A stretch of 64,000 bases of DNA from Bostrychus sinensis (lineage: Eukaryota > Chordata > Actinopteri > Gobiiformes > Eleotridae). Below, one piece after another: positions 44,956-57,340 of this stretch (the stretch's first letter is position 1; each line of letters opens with the position of its first letter). The stretch covers positions 35,781,219 through 35,845,218 of the forward strand of contig CM036253.1 of the NCBI GenBank assembly GCA_020698575.1, given 5' to 3'. The notes below the pieces were generated by a model. That model saw only the letters and a program-made list of their open reading frames with translations, was not told where the DNA came from and did not search any database. The position numbers and the translations under genes were made by a program.

Positions 44956-46520
44956 AATAAAAACTGACCCCTCCTTGAACCGCCACCTTATCGTGGAGGG
45001 GTTTGAGTGCCCGAATGATCCTAGGTGCTATGTTGTCAGGGACTTAATGCTCCTGGTAGGGTCTCCCATGGCAAACAGGTCCTAGGTGACGAGCCAGACC
45101 AAGAGCGGTTCACAAAACCCTTATGAAGACTATACAAACGAGGCCAGTTACGTCGCCCGGTATGGCGCAGCCGGGGCCCCACCCTGGAGCCAGACCTGAG
45201 GTTGGGGCTTGATTGTGAGTGCCTGGTGGCCATGTCTCTCTCCACGGGACCCGGCCGGGCCCAGCCCAAAAGGACGACGTGGGCCCATCCTCCTGTGGAC
45301 CCACCACCCACAGGAGGAACCGTAAGGGGCCGGTGCAAGGAGGATCGGGCAGTGGTCGAAGGCGGGGTCCTCGGCGTCCCGATCCCTGGATGCAGAAACT
45401 GGCTCTGTGGACATGGAATGTCACCTCGCTGGGGGGGAAGGACCCTGAGCTTGTGCAGGAGGTTGAGCGTTACTGACTAGAGATAGTTGGGCTCGCCTCC
45501 ACGCACAGTTTGGGCTCTGGAACCCAACTCCTTGAGAGGGGCTGGACTCTCTTCTACTCTGGCGTTTCCCGCGGTGAGAGGCGGCGGGCTGGTGTGGGCT
45601 TACTCATAGCTCCCCAGCTCAGCCGCCATGTGTTGGAGTTTTCCCCGGTGAATGAGAGGGTCGCGTCCCTCTGGGGACAGGTCTCTCATTGTTGTTTCGG
45701 CCTCTGGGCCGAACAGCAGTGCAGAGTACTCGGCCTTCTTGGGGTCCCTGGGAGGGGTGCTGGAAAGTGCTCCAACTGGAGACTCCGTCATTCTACTGGG
45801 GGACTTCAACGCTCACGTGGACAGCGACGGTGATACCTGGAGAGGCGTGATTGGGAGGAACGGCCTCCCTGATCTGAACCCGAGTGGTGTTTTGTTATTG
45901 GACTTCTGTGCTAGTCACAGATTGTCCATAACGAACACCATGTTCAAGCACAAGGGTGTCCATCAGTGCACGTGGCACCAGGACACCCTAGCCCGGAGGT
46001 CAATGATCGACTTTGTTGTCGTGTCATCTGACCTTCGGCCGTGTGCCTTGGACACTCGGGTGAAGAGAGGGGCTGAGCTGTCAACTGATCACCACCTGGT
46101 GGTGAGTTGGATCCGCTGGCGGAGGAGGAGGCCGGACAGACTTGGCAGGCCCAAACGTATTGTGAGGGTCTGTTGGGAATGTCTGGCTGAGTTCTCTGCC
46201 AGAGGGGTCTTCAACTCGCACCTCGGGGAGAGCTTTGACCAGATCCCGAAGGGATGCCTCCTGGACACCTCCCTGGGGAGGTGTTCTGGGCATGTCCCAC
46301 TGGGAGGAGGCCCCGGGGAAGACCTAGGACATGCTGGAGGAACTATGTCTCTCGGCTGGCCTGGGAACGCCTTGGGGTTCCTCCAGAGGAGCTGGAGGAA
46401 GTGTCCGGGGAGAGGGATGTCTGGGTGTCCCTGCTTAGACTGCTGCCTCCACGACCCGGCCTCGGATAAAGCAGAAGAAGATGGATGGATGGATGGATGG
46501 ATAGATGGAATAAAAACTGA
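44956..46520 (+). mobile_element. Rex3 LINE copy 3: both ends present, RT region deleted, 12-bp target duplication
   Basis: The element 44968-46508 is flanked by AATAAAAACTGA on both sides (44956-44967 and 46509-46520). It starts with the 5' UTR (CCCCTCCTTGAACCGCCACC) and ends with the 3' coding end plus the GATGGATGGATGG tail characteristic of Rex3. The reverse transcriptase domain is missing: sequence passes from the endonuclease/linker (46247) straight to the ORF end (GGGATGCCTCCTGGACACC). Confidence 0.92.
45219..46247 (+). pseudogene. Rex3 endonuclease domain, frameshifted
   Basis: Frames 45219-45476, 45510-45833 and 45652-46560 together cover an APE-type endonuclease: TWNVTSLGGKDPELVQEVER, GSGTQLLERGWTLFYSG, LLGDFNAHVDSDGDTW, FCASHRLSITNTMFKHKGVH, RSMIDFVVVSSDLRP and LSTDHHLVVSWIRW. 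A TGA at 45474-45476 and a frameshift near 45665 break it. It retains the 19-codon block lost from copy 2. After 46247 the frame reads through the deletion joint into out-of-phase 3' sequence. Confidence 0.88.
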
Positions 46521-46687
46521 AAATACTAAATTTAACAAAGCAATTTTACAGTTTTATTAAGTTTTTAGATGTGATGTGATGTGATGAAAAAAAAAGTTGT
46601 TGAAAACTTTGAGTCAAAAATCTTCACGGATCCTGTTGCCTAGAGTTTGTGAATTTTTGCAACTTTTTTTTTTTTTTTTTTACAGTG

Positions 46688-46993
46688 TGGCTATATAAAA
46701 ATGTGTATTTCAGAAAACAATATCTAAATGTTAGAAAGAGCCAGGACAGTACCCGGAGAAGACCCACAGTAACATGGGGAGGAAATACAGACCCCACCCA
46801 GAGAGAACATTATAATAAGGTGATGGGACGGTCCTAGAACAACAACTAGAAAGATGTCCTGAAACGTCAGCAACACAGAGAAAGCAGAGAGAGTCTAATC
46901 ACTCACCCCCTTCTAAGCCTTTAGTCTTAGAGCCAATTATTAGTGCTTTAGTAGCACTCTTTTGGTCTGTCCTCTGTAACCCTCCTGGACACA

Positions 46994-47026
<33 letters not shown>

Positions 47027-48224
47027 TGCTGCAGAACTCCCATTCTCCGGGATTTGGCAATCTGCTAACACACTTGGCTTCATTCAGAGTCCAGCAGAGC
47101 TTTCCACTGAGGGAGGGGCCATGAGAGAGGGGAGGGAGGGGCCATGGTTGAAGCAAGGGGAAGGGGGTTTGGGGAGGATGGGGGGATCTGAAGATGTGCT
47201 GAGCTCCACAAAAAGCACAGAAGAAAAGACTGCAGAGCCTCACATCATTAGTCCCACCATCCGCTCAGATTCTGCTCCTGCGTGCTAACCCCACCCCACC
47301 CCACCCCCACCCCCCTCTCTATGTTTCTCTCTATGTCTCTCTCCCTTGCTCTCTCACTCTCTCCTACAGCACTCAGTTGAAACACATTTATCTCCACTTG
47401 TACTCTAGCTGGATTTCCCCCGGTGGGCAGCTCTGGTCTCTTGTTGGTTTAGCTTTGTAGCTGAACTTCTCTTTGGTCTTCTTTGAGGTCTTTAGGATTT
47501 ATCTTGAATGCCTAAATGTTGTTGATCATGACATTTCTGAAGAAATGAAGTTTCCCTCCTGCTCTCCTTCAGTGTTGTTGATGATGGAGCTGTCCATGGT
47601 GCTGAAACTGTTATGTTTTTCCTCAATCTAGGTCCACTTCAAAAAGCATGATTTATCTCCTGTTACCAAGGCTAATCATCATCACATTGGCATATATTTA
47701 TACTCTAATGTGATGTGGAATTAAATAACTTTTCATTTTTGTATTCACACATTCATTCACTGCAGACACTGGGCACAACGGCAGCATGAACTGGTAGTGA
47801 AGTGGCTTAATGAGATTTTTGTCCAGAATTGTGCAGTTGATGATCTAAGCATGAAACTTGACTATCTCAAAGATCACCAACAACACTGAGTTAGATGTAT
47901 TTGGGATTTCTTTTGTGGTAACAAAACATTTTTTAAAAGATTTATGTTTAAAAAGTATGAATGTATACATTTTTCATGATGTTTGTTGACAGAAATACTT
48001 TTGTTACTTAACAGTAAGTGACAGTAAAAATGGGGTACAAGGGTTAGACGTTGAACAGGTCCTTATATACTGTAGTTGACATTTCTTAGTATGTTGCAGG
48101 TAATACATATTTCTGTCTGGCGATGAGCACAACCAAAACTCAGTTCACAATACATTATACAGTCATAAACCAAGATGAATTTTGCTGCCTCCTGCTGGCT
48201 GAGCTCGCCTGAAACAGTATTTGT
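46688..48224. other. No gene; (CA)n at 46989-47026
   Basis: Contains a (CA)n tract, a C-rich stretch at 47287-47320 and CT-rich DNA to 47370. 47585-47610 (GGAGCTGTCCATGGTGCTGA) is a single satellite-like phrase related to 22 kb. No coding sequence recognised. Confidence 0.5.
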
Positions 48225-48610
48225 TTATCAGTGTGTTACATCTGTGTATATGAGTGTTACATGTCTGTATATGAGTGTGTTACATGTGTGTATATGAGTG
48301 TGTTAAATGTGTGTATATAAGTGTGTTACATGTATGTATATGAGTGTGTTACATATGAGTATATGTGTGTATAGGAGTGTGTTACATGTGTGTAAATGAG
48401 TGTTACATGTGTGTATATGTGTGTATATGAGTGTTACATATGTGTCTATGAGTGTGTTACATGTGTGTATATGAGTGTGTTACATGTGTGTATATGAGTG
48501 TTACATGCATGTATATGAATGTGTGTATATGATCGTGTTACATGTGTGAATATGTGTGTATATAAGTGTGTTACATGTGTGTTTATGAGTGTGTTACATG
48601 TGTCTATATG

Positions 48611-48809
48611 GGTGTGTTCACACTTGCCGTGTTTGGTTCGAAATCTGGTGAGCTTCCTGGCAAAGTCCGGTTTGTTTGAGCAGCTGTGAATGTGCAATCA
48701 GACTCAGGTGCACACCAAACAAGTGAACTCTGGTCCATCATCGGCACAGATGTGGACTTTAGCCCCGAAGCACATCGAGTCCTGTGGACCAGTAAGAGTG
48801 AACACACCC
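48611..48809. mobile_element. ~200-bp MITE inserted in the minisatellite (copy A)
   Basis: The ends GGTGTGTTCACACTTGCCG and (reverse of right end) GGGTGTGTTCACTCTTACTG form inverted repeats. It is embedded in array sequence on both sides. No coding content. Its interior (TTTGTTTGAGCAGCTGTGAA) matches, inverted, the right part of copy B. Confidence 0.8.
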
Positions 48810-50139
48810 TATGAGTGTGTTACATGTGTGTATGAGTGTGTTACATGTGTGTAAATAAGCATGTTACATGTGTGTATATGAGTGTTACATGTGTGTATAT
48901 GAGTGTGTTATGTCTATGTATATGTGTGTGTTACATGTGTGTATATGAGTGTGTACCAGGTGTGTATATGACTGCATTACAAGTGTGTATGAGTGTGTTA
49001 CATGTGTGTATATGAGTGTTACATCCATGTATATAAGTGTTTTACATGTGTGTATAAGTGTGTGAATGAGTGTGTTACATGTGTGCCAATGAATGTGTTA
49101 CTTGTGTATATTTGAATGTTTTACATGTGTGTATATGAGTGTATTACATGTGTGCATGTGCGTATATAAGTCTGTTAAGCGTACATGAGTGTGTTACATG
49201 TGTGTATTACATGTGTGTAACGTGTGTATATGAGTGTGTTATGTGTGTATATGTGTGTGTAACATGTGTATATGAGTGCATTAATGTGTGTATAAGAGTA
49301 TGATACTTGTGTGTATATAAGTGTGTTATGTGTGTATATGTGTGTTACATGAGTGTATATGAGGGTTAAATGCGTGTATATAAGTGTTTTACATGTGTGT
49401 ATGTGTGTTACATGTGTGTATATGAATGTTACATGTGACTCTATGAGTGTTACATGTGTGTGTATATGAGTGTATTACATGTGTGCATGTGCGTATATAA
49501 GTCTGTTACGTGTATATGAGTGTGTTACATGTGTGTATTACATGTGTGTAACGTGTGTATATGAGTGTGTTACATGTGTATATGTGTGTGTAATATGTGT
49601 ATATGAGTGCATTAATGTGTGTATAAGAGTATGATACTTGTGTGTATATGAGTGTGTTACATGTGTATATGTGTGTGTAATATGTGTATATGAGTGCATT
49701 AATGTGTGTATAAGAGTATGATACTTGTGTGTATATGAGTGTGTTACATGTGTATATCTGTGTATATGAGTGTGTTATGTGTGTATATGTGTGTTACATT
49801 TGTGTATATGAGGGTTAAATGCGTGTATATAAGTGTTTTACATGTGTGTATGTGTGTTACATGTGTGTATATGAGTGTTACATGTGTCTCTATGAGTGTT
49901 ACATGTGTGTGTATGAGTGTGTTGCATGTGTGTAAATAAGCATGTTACATGTGTGTATATGAGTGTTACATGTGTCTCTATGAGTGTTACATGTGTGTGT
50001 ATGAGTGTGTTACATGTGTGTAAATAAGCATGTTACATGTGTGTATATGAGTGTTACATGTGTGTGTATATGAGTGTGTTACATGTGTGTATGAGTGTGC
50101 TGCATGTGTGTAAATAAGCATGTTACATGTGTGTATATG

Positions 50140-52150
50140 AGTGTTACATGTGTGTATATGAGTGTGTTACATGTGTGTATATGAGTGTTACATGTGTGTA
50201 TATGAGTGTGTTACATGTGTGTATATGAGTGTTACATGTGTGTATATGAGTGTGTTACATGTGTGTATATGAGTGTGTTACATGTGTGTATATGAGTGTG
50301 TTACATGTGTGTATATGAGTGTTACATGTGTGTATATGAGTGTTACATGTGTGTATATGAGTGTGTTACATGTGTGTATATGAGTGTTACATGTGTGTAT
50401 ATGAGTGTTACATGTGTGTATATGAGTGTGTTACATGTGTGTATATGAGTGTTACATGTGTGTATATGAGTGTTACATGTGTGTATATGAGTGTTACATG
50501 TGTGTATATGAGTGTTACATGTGTGTATATGGGTGTTACATGTGTGTATATGAGTGTTACATGTGTGTATATGAGTGTTACATGTGTGTATATGAGTGTG
50601 TTACATGTGTGTATATGAGTGTTACATGTGTGTATATGAGTGTGTTACATGTGTGTATATGAGTGTTACATGTGTGTATATGAGTGTGTTACATGTGTGT
50701 ATATGAGTGTGTTACATGTGTGTATATGAGTGTGTTACATGTGTGTATATGAGTGTTACATGTGTGTATATGAGTGTTACATGTGTGTATATGAGTGTGT
50801 TACATGTGTGTATATGAGTGTTACATGTGTGTATATGAGTGTTACATGTGTGTATATGAGTGTGTTACATGTGTGTATATGAGTGTTACATGTGTGTATA
50901 TGAGTGTTACATGTGTGTATATGAGTGTTACATGTGTGTATATGAGTGTTACATGTGTGTATATGGGTGTTACATGTGTGTATATGAGTGTTACATGTGT
51001 GTATATGAGTGTTACATGTGTGTATATGAGTGTTACATGTGTGTATATGAGTGTTACATGTGTGTATATGGGTGTTACATGTGTGTATATGAGTGTTACA
51101 TGTGTGTATATGAGTGTTACATGTGTGTATATGAGTGTGTTACATGTGTGTATATGAGTGTTACATGTGTGTATATGAGTGTGTTACATGTGTGTATATG
51201 AGTGTTACATGTGTGTATATGAGTGTGTTACATGTGTGTATATGAGTGTGTTACATGTGTGTATATGAGTGTGTTACATGTGTGTATATGAGTGTTACAT
51301 GTGTGTATATGAGTGTTACATGTGTGTATATGAGTGTGTTACATGTGTGTATATGAGTGTTACATGTGTGTATATGAGTGTTACATGTGTGTATATGAGT
51401 GTGTTACATGTGTGTATATGAGTGTTACATGTGTGTATATGAGTGTTACATGTGTGTATATGAGTGTTACATGTGTGTATATGAGTGTTACATGTGTGTA
51501 TATGGGTGTTACATGTGTGTATATGAGTGTTACATGTGTGTATATGAGTGTTACATGTGTGTATATGAGTGTGTTACATGTGTGTATATGAGTGTTACAT
51601 GTGTGTATATGAGTGTGTTACATGTGTGTATATGAGTGTTACATGTGTGTATATGAGTGTGTTACATGTGTGTATATGAGTGTGTTACATGTGTGTATAT
51701 GAGTGTGTTACATGTGTGTATATGAGTGTTACATGTGTGTATATGAGTGTTACATGTGTGTATATGAGTGTGTTACATGTGTGTATATGAGTGTTACATG
51801 TGTGTATATGAGTGTTACATGTGTGTATATGAGTGTGTTACATGTGTGTATATGAGTGTTACATGTGTGTATATGAGTGTTACATGTGTGTATATGAGTG
51901 TTACATGTGTGTATATGAGTGTTACATGTGTGTATATGGGTGTTACATGTGTGTATATGAGTGTTACATGTGTGTATATGAGTGTTACATGTGTGTATAT
52001 GAGTGTTACATGTGTGTATATGAGTGTTACATGTGTGTATATGAGTGTTACATGTGTGTATATGAGTGTGTTACATGTGTGTATATGAGTGTTACATGTG
52101 TGTATATGAGTGTTACATGTGTGTATATGAGTGTTACATGTGTGTATATG
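50140..52150. repeat. Higher-order repeat within the minisatellite: 434-bp unit
   Basis: A variant monomer with GGGTGTTAC occurs at 50531, 50965, 51070, 51504 and 51938. Spacings are 434, 105, 434 and 434 bp: a 434-bp block repeated four times, with one internal duplication of five 21-bp monomers. 434 fits 13 x 21 + 7 x 23. Confidence 0.9.
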
Positions 52151-52400
52151 GGTGTGTTCACTCTTGCTGGTCTGCAGAACTCGGTGCGCTTTAGGCAAAA
52201 GTCCGCATCTGTGTCTGGTTCGAGTTCACACTGAGCTGTCAAACAAACTGAACTGACTGAGCAAACAGTAACAAACCTCGCCTGTAGGGGGCAGTGCGTC
52301 ATTATTTACTGAGAGAAACTTGGGAAGAAGAAATCCTGATCATCTATTGGTCAAAAGTCCACCTCTTCAGCTTACTATATCCCAATAATATCATAGGGCG

Positions 52401-55180
52401 CCTTAAATGTAGAGACTGTGTCTGCCTCTCTAACATGAACTGGAAGCTGATTCCATAAAACAGGAGCTTGGTAACTAAAGGCTCTACCTCCAACTGTACT
52501 TTTAGAAACCCTGGGAACCACTAATAGCCCTGCATTTTGTGAGCGCAGTACTCTGCTTGGTTGGTATGGCACTATAACATCATTAATGTAGGATGGGGCC
52601 GTACCATTTACGGCCTTGTAAGTCAGGAGAAAGATTTTAAACCTAATTCTGAATTCAATTGGAAGCCAGTGAAGTGAAGCTAGCACAGGAGTAATATGTT
52701 CTCTCCTGTTAGTTCCTGTTAATAATCTTGCTGCTGTGTTTTGAACAAGATGAAGACATTTTAAAGAGTTTTTAGGGCACGCTGCCAGCAGAGAGTTACA
52801 GTAATCCAACCTAGATGTAACAAACGCAAGTTTTTCAGCATCACTTTTAGATAAAATATTTCTGATTTTGGCTATGTTACGTAAGTGAAAGAATGCTGTT
52901 TTACAGGCTTGGTTTATATGAGCCTTAAATGATAAATCTTGGTCAAATAAAACTCCTAAGTTTCTCACAGTAGAACTTGAGGCTACACTGACACCGTCCA
53001 GGGAGACTATCTGGTCAGACAGAGCATCTCTCAGCTTTTTGGGGCCTAATATAGTGACTTCTGTTTTTTCTGGGTTTAGGAGGAGATAATTAATTGTCAT
53101 CCAGGTCTTTATGTCTCTCACACAGGTGCTAAGTTTCTCAACGCAGTCATTCTGATCAGGTTTAATTGATAAATACAACTGTGTATCGTCTGCGTAACAG
53201 TGAAAATGAATGCCATGTTTTCTGATTATGTTTCCTAAAGGCAGCATGTAAAGCATGAACAGAATGGGTCCAAGTACTGAGCCTTGTGGCACTCCATAGC
53301 TAACTTTACTGCACTGTGAGGAATGCTCATTTACACTGACAAACTGGTACCTATCAGATAAGTATGATTTGAACCAGCAGAGGTCAGCTCCTCTGACCCC
53401 TATGTCACATTCTAATCTCTGGAGTAAGATGCTGTGGTCAGTGGTGTCAAAGGCTGCACTGAGATCTAACAGAACTAGGATTGAGACCAGTCCATTGTCT
53501 GAACTTAACAAGTCATTTGTGACTCTAACTAATGCAGTTTCTGTGCTATGGTGGGGTCTAAACCCTGACTGAAAATCTTCAAATAAGCTATTGTCCTGTA
53601 GGTGCCGACATAACTGTTTAACTACAACTCTTTCTATGATTTTTGAAATAAAAGGGAGATTTGATATTGGTCTATAGTTGGCTAAAATGTCAGGATCTAG
53701 ACTGGGTTTTTTCAGAAGCTGTTTAATAACTGCATATTTAAAAGACTGTGGTACATAACCTGTTTCTAAGGAGGTGTTTATTATAGTCAGTATAGGTTAA
53801 TTAATTAGAGGAAGAGTTTCTTTAAAAAGTTTGGTAAGAATTGGGTCTAAAGACATAATGACTGATGTTATCTCAGCTTGATCTAGAGCAATGAAGCAGT
53901 CTAACGTTACAGATGGTTTTATAGTGGCCTCCATTTTTACAGCTTTGGCTTGCTCTGAGCTGATCGTAGGGAAAATTTTATTTAATTTGTCTCTAATTCT
54001 TGTGATTTTGTTGTTAAAAAATGTAAGAAAGTTTTCACAGCTGAGAGTAACAGGGATACAGGGTTCTACTGAGCTGTGACTGGTGGTCAGCCTGGCTACA
54101 GTGCTGAACACAAACCTAGGGTTGTTCCTGTTTTCTTCTATTAAAGTTGAATAGTATCTGGTTTTGGCCTCACGCAGAGATTTTTTATAATTTAAAAGAC
54201 TATATTTCCAGGCATTCAGAGACTGCTCTGAGCTGGAGTGACGCCATAGTCTTTCTAATTTACGGGTTTCTTGTTTAAGGGAACGTGTTTCAGCATTAAA
54301 CCATGGTGCTACCCAATTCGGCCTAACAACCTTTTGTTTTAATGGAGCTACATTATCTAGAGCTGTCTTTAAAGACTGCATGGCACTGTCAACAAACCGA
54401 TCATTTTTACTGGGACTCAAGCTATGGGATCTGTTCTCAACATACTCACTCAACATTGTACTAAATATTGGCTTAATTATGTGTTTAAACTTTGACACAG
54501 ATTGGTCAGATAATGTTCTTCTAATCTGGGTTTTGTTCATTGGAACAGTAAAGTCTTTGAGTATAAACTGAAAGGTAATTAGAAAGTGATCTGAGAGTAT
54601 GGGGTTATGAGGAAGGACAGTGAGCTCACTAATCTCTATACCATAGGTTAAAACAAGGTCCAGGCTGTGCTTGTGACAATGAGTGGGTTCATTTATGTTT
54701 TGAGTGAAACCTACGCTGTCTAATAAGGCTGCAGATGCATTACATAGACAGTCACTGCTATCATCAGCATGAATATTAAAATCCCCTACTATTACAATCT
54801 TATCTGAGTCTAACACTATACTGGATAGAAAGTCAGAGAACACAATTAAAAGTTCGGAATAGGGACCAGGAGGCCGGTAGATGATTATAAACATAACTGT
54901 TTTTTGTTTCTTACAGTTTGGGTGATTTATAGTTAGTATGAGGCTTTCAAAGGAATTATATGTGTGTTTAGATTTGGGGCTAAGAAGTAAACTAGACTGT
55001 GATATTACTGCCACTCCTCCACCTCGGCCTGTGCTCCTCGCTGTCTGAAAGTTTACATGACTTGGGGGAGTAGCTTCATTAAGTCTCACATAATCATCCT
55101 GTTGTAGCCAGGTTTCTGATAAGGCCAGTAGGTTAAGTTTATTATCATTAATTAATTCATTAACTAACTAAGGAAATTTA
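52401..55180 (-). pseudogene. L2 ORF2: APE endonuclease + reverse transcriptase, single in-frame stop
   Basis: The endonuclease begins with SETWLQQDDYVRLNEA (just upstream of 55089) and has GGGVAVISQSS, YRPPGPYSELL, IVIVGDFNIHADDSSD, HSLDLVLTYGIEI and LSDHFLITFQF. The RT has SAAFDTTDHS, GVPQGSVLGPILF and CYADDTQLY (YADD at 53185-53196). The one nonsense codon is TAA at 53797-53799, where copy 1 has GAA; both parts share a frame. Small in-frame deletions remove seven codons (SKTSTCL) and two codons relative to copy 1. The C-terminus is cut at 52401. Confidence 0.9.
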
Positions 55181-55448
55181 CCTAATGTTTAATTATGTCA
55201 TTGTTTTGATTATTATTAATATTATTAATAGGTCTACAAGAAGTTATTTTTATTAAATTTGTGGCTCTCACTCTTATTTGTCTTTTGCTGATGGAGTTAG
55301 TGTTTAGGCGGGGGACAGACGCAGTCTCTATTTGCTCTGCTAAAATACCTTTATACTGGGTTTGTCCCAGCTCGTAAGGAAGCTCAGAGAAGTGTTTTAA
55401 ACTACTGCTCTGTGCCCGGGTCCCACCTCTGGCTCGTCAGGTTGGACG
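52401..55448 (-). mobile_element. L2-clade LINE copy 2, missing its 3' end
   Basis: On the minus strand it is homologous to copy 1 from the endonuclease on, and extends further upstream (to about 55448). It stops abruptly at 52401, in the middle of the last coding region (STFK), so the 3' UTR and tail are absent. It lies inside MITE copy B. Confidence 0.88.
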
Positions 55449-55580
55449 ACAAGGGTTCACTTGTTTGGTGCACACCTGAGTCTGATTGCGCGTTCACAGC
55501 TGCTCAAACAAACCAGACTTTGCCAGGAAGTGCACCAGAGTTCAAATGAAGTGAACCAAACATGGCAAGTGTGAACACAC

Positions 55581-57340
55581 TGTATGTGTACTGTATACAT
55601 ATATACAGTAATACATATATAAACATATACATACATATATAAAAATATATACACTGAACTAAGACAAAGGTTAAGGTTAAGGTTAAGAGTAATAACTCCA
55701 CATTGGTACCAGTTAGCCTTGCGCTAACGTGCAGATTAAAACACCTAAATTAATGTCTTAAGAGGGAAAGGTTGACCAGGAGGGACTAAGTTTAATAGAT
55801 AAAGATCACCAAACTCAACTTAATTTAGATTAAGTATAACGTTTATTTACACAACTACACAGAATAGTATACTGAGGCACAGGTAAATATTGAAAGGAAT
55901 GTAATTTTGAAGAGAACCATTATGAAGAATTACTGATTAATTAATGATAAATTGCAGTGGAGCAAGTTATATATATATATAGATATAGATTAAATTATTG
56001 AAGATTTAGGGAAAAGAGGTGGAATGCGACTCTGAGACTATTAACGCCAACTCTGCTACATACACAACACTGGGCTTACAGTACACGGCGCAGGAGGGAA
56101 AGGGGACGGTGACGACAGCCAGCCTCCGGTTTCAGCCAGGGGCTCGGATGTTGGTCCTTCTAGATCCACGGAGTGTTGCAGGGCTGGTGTTCCCGGCTCC
56201 AAGCAGCGGTTCATGGTTTGTCCTCCAATCTCCACAGCCAGTCGCCAGGTGTCCGTTATGTTGAACAGCGAGCATGATACCGCTCAGGGAGAGTTTAGCT
56301 GTTGTCAGCGTAAGGCAGCGTCAAAGTCTCAGAGTATGGCAAATGTCCTTTTAATGCCAAATGAAAAATTCAATAAAAATCCTTTCACAGCGATTCAAAA
56401 CTTTAGAAGTATAACTTCTTAAAATAGCTGCTTTGGTCAAGGCAGCAATTGTTAAAGCTGGCGGATGTTGCGTGGAGAGACGCTTTTCAAAATAAACTAC
56501 AAAAATTATACTCGAACAAAAGTTTGGCGACTTATCGTAAAAAGATGTTATCACTGGCAAAGTAAACTTAACGCAACAAAAATTACGAGAAGAAAGGAAA
56601 AATTAGACTTAGAAGACGAAGGAGAGACGGAGACGAGACAAAACAAGACAAAGACTAGACCAAAACTGAGACAAGACTGAGGAATGCGGACCGCACCCCA
56701 AGATAAGACTGAGGAGGGGGTGTCTCTTTTGAGTCTGTGGTACGGCCCTCTGAACTGATAGTGGAGAGGATTCGAATTACCTATGCTAGACACGAATTAA
56801 ATGTCATTGAAAAAAACGTGTTTACTCCACTTCAATTTACGTACCTTTAAAATCATGTTACATTTATACTGGAATATTTGTAGCAACATAAACATACTGG
56901 TGAATTATGATACTAAATAAGCATATATCCAACCAATAATAAACATGATGATTTCAACAGTTTGCACAAAACATAGCTATGACATTTTCCTGTAAAGTAA
57001 CATGATAATGCATGAGATCCGTTTCTTGAACAGATGAGTGATAAAGTCTTTAACCTCATAACTCCCAGCATGGCAGACGTGACTGACGAACATGGGAAAA
57101 TATCCCGGCGGCGGGTTACTTGGCTGTATGAAGTTAATGCATAACTTTGTTGGGATGGACAAAGGCGTAGGTTAATTATCTGGTTCCATCTGTGGTGCCG
57201 TTTGTGCCAGGTCTCTGGTTCTTATCAGAGAAGAGAGGAGACCTCTTCTGGCATATTTATTGGTCTGCAGTTCGTATACGACAGATATATGTCTTTGTTT
57301 TGCATCCTTGGTGGGATAGGAGCAATACTCCTACATGTAC
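55581..57340. other. Unassigned ~1.75-kb insertion between two parts of the minisatellite
   Basis: Contains TA-rich DNA at 55590-55650, GGTTAAGGTTAAGGTTAAG at 55671-55689, and a GC-richer part (56040-56330). The minus strand around 57220-57330 has ATGCAAAACAAAGACATATA and an AATAAA-like site. No reading frame is recognised. It may be a solo terminal repeat or non-autonomous element, but I see no defining ends. Confidence 0.4.

Larger units (their letters stand above)
44822..46687. mobile_element. CACTGTAAAA-family hairpin element, split by a Rex3 insertion
   Basis: The left piece 44840-44955 (TACTCACTATCA, ATCTTACAGCCAACTGACTT, TTGTTCAGAAAATG) and right piece 46521-46687 (AAAATCTTCACGGATCCTGT, TTTTTACAGTG) match the interior and right end of the element at 35774-36336. 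The extreme left end is lost. Confidence 0.7.
48225..52150. repeat. 21/23-bp minisatellite array (~3.9 kb)
   Basis: Units contain GTATATGAGTGTTACATG (21 bp) or GTATATGAGTGTGTTACATG (23 bp). The left part (48225-50100) is diverged and includes ~330-bp duplications (49130 and 49455). The right part is highly homogeneous and organised as a 434-bp higher-order repeat. Reading frames on either strand (MCYMCVYEC..., THIHTCN...) arise from the 21-bp period and are not genes. Confidence 0.97.
52151..55580. mobile_element. MITE copy B, split by an L2 LINE
   Basis: The left end GGTGTGTTCACTCTTGCTGG (52151) and right end CATGGCAAGTGTGAACACAC (to 55580) are the same terminal inverted repeats as in copy A. 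The right inner sequence (GCTGCTCAAACAAACCAGAC, TTTGCCAGGAAG) matches copy A. Between them lies a 3-kb L2 copy. Confidence 0.8.

Noticed and set aside
48225..52150. CRISPR-like array (regular repeats)
   Set aside because: Units are contiguous with no unique spacers; eukaryotic minisatellite.
50361..52234. Long open frames with repeating MCYMCVYEC / HIHTCNTHI patterns
   Set aside because: They follow from a 21-bp tandem unit (divisible by three); frames shift at every 23-bp unit and both strands are open. Not genes.
55671..55689. GGTTAAGGTTAAGGTTAAG as telomere-like repeat
   Set aside because: The vertebrate telomere unit is TTAGGG; this is three copies of TTAAGG, too short and of a different unit.
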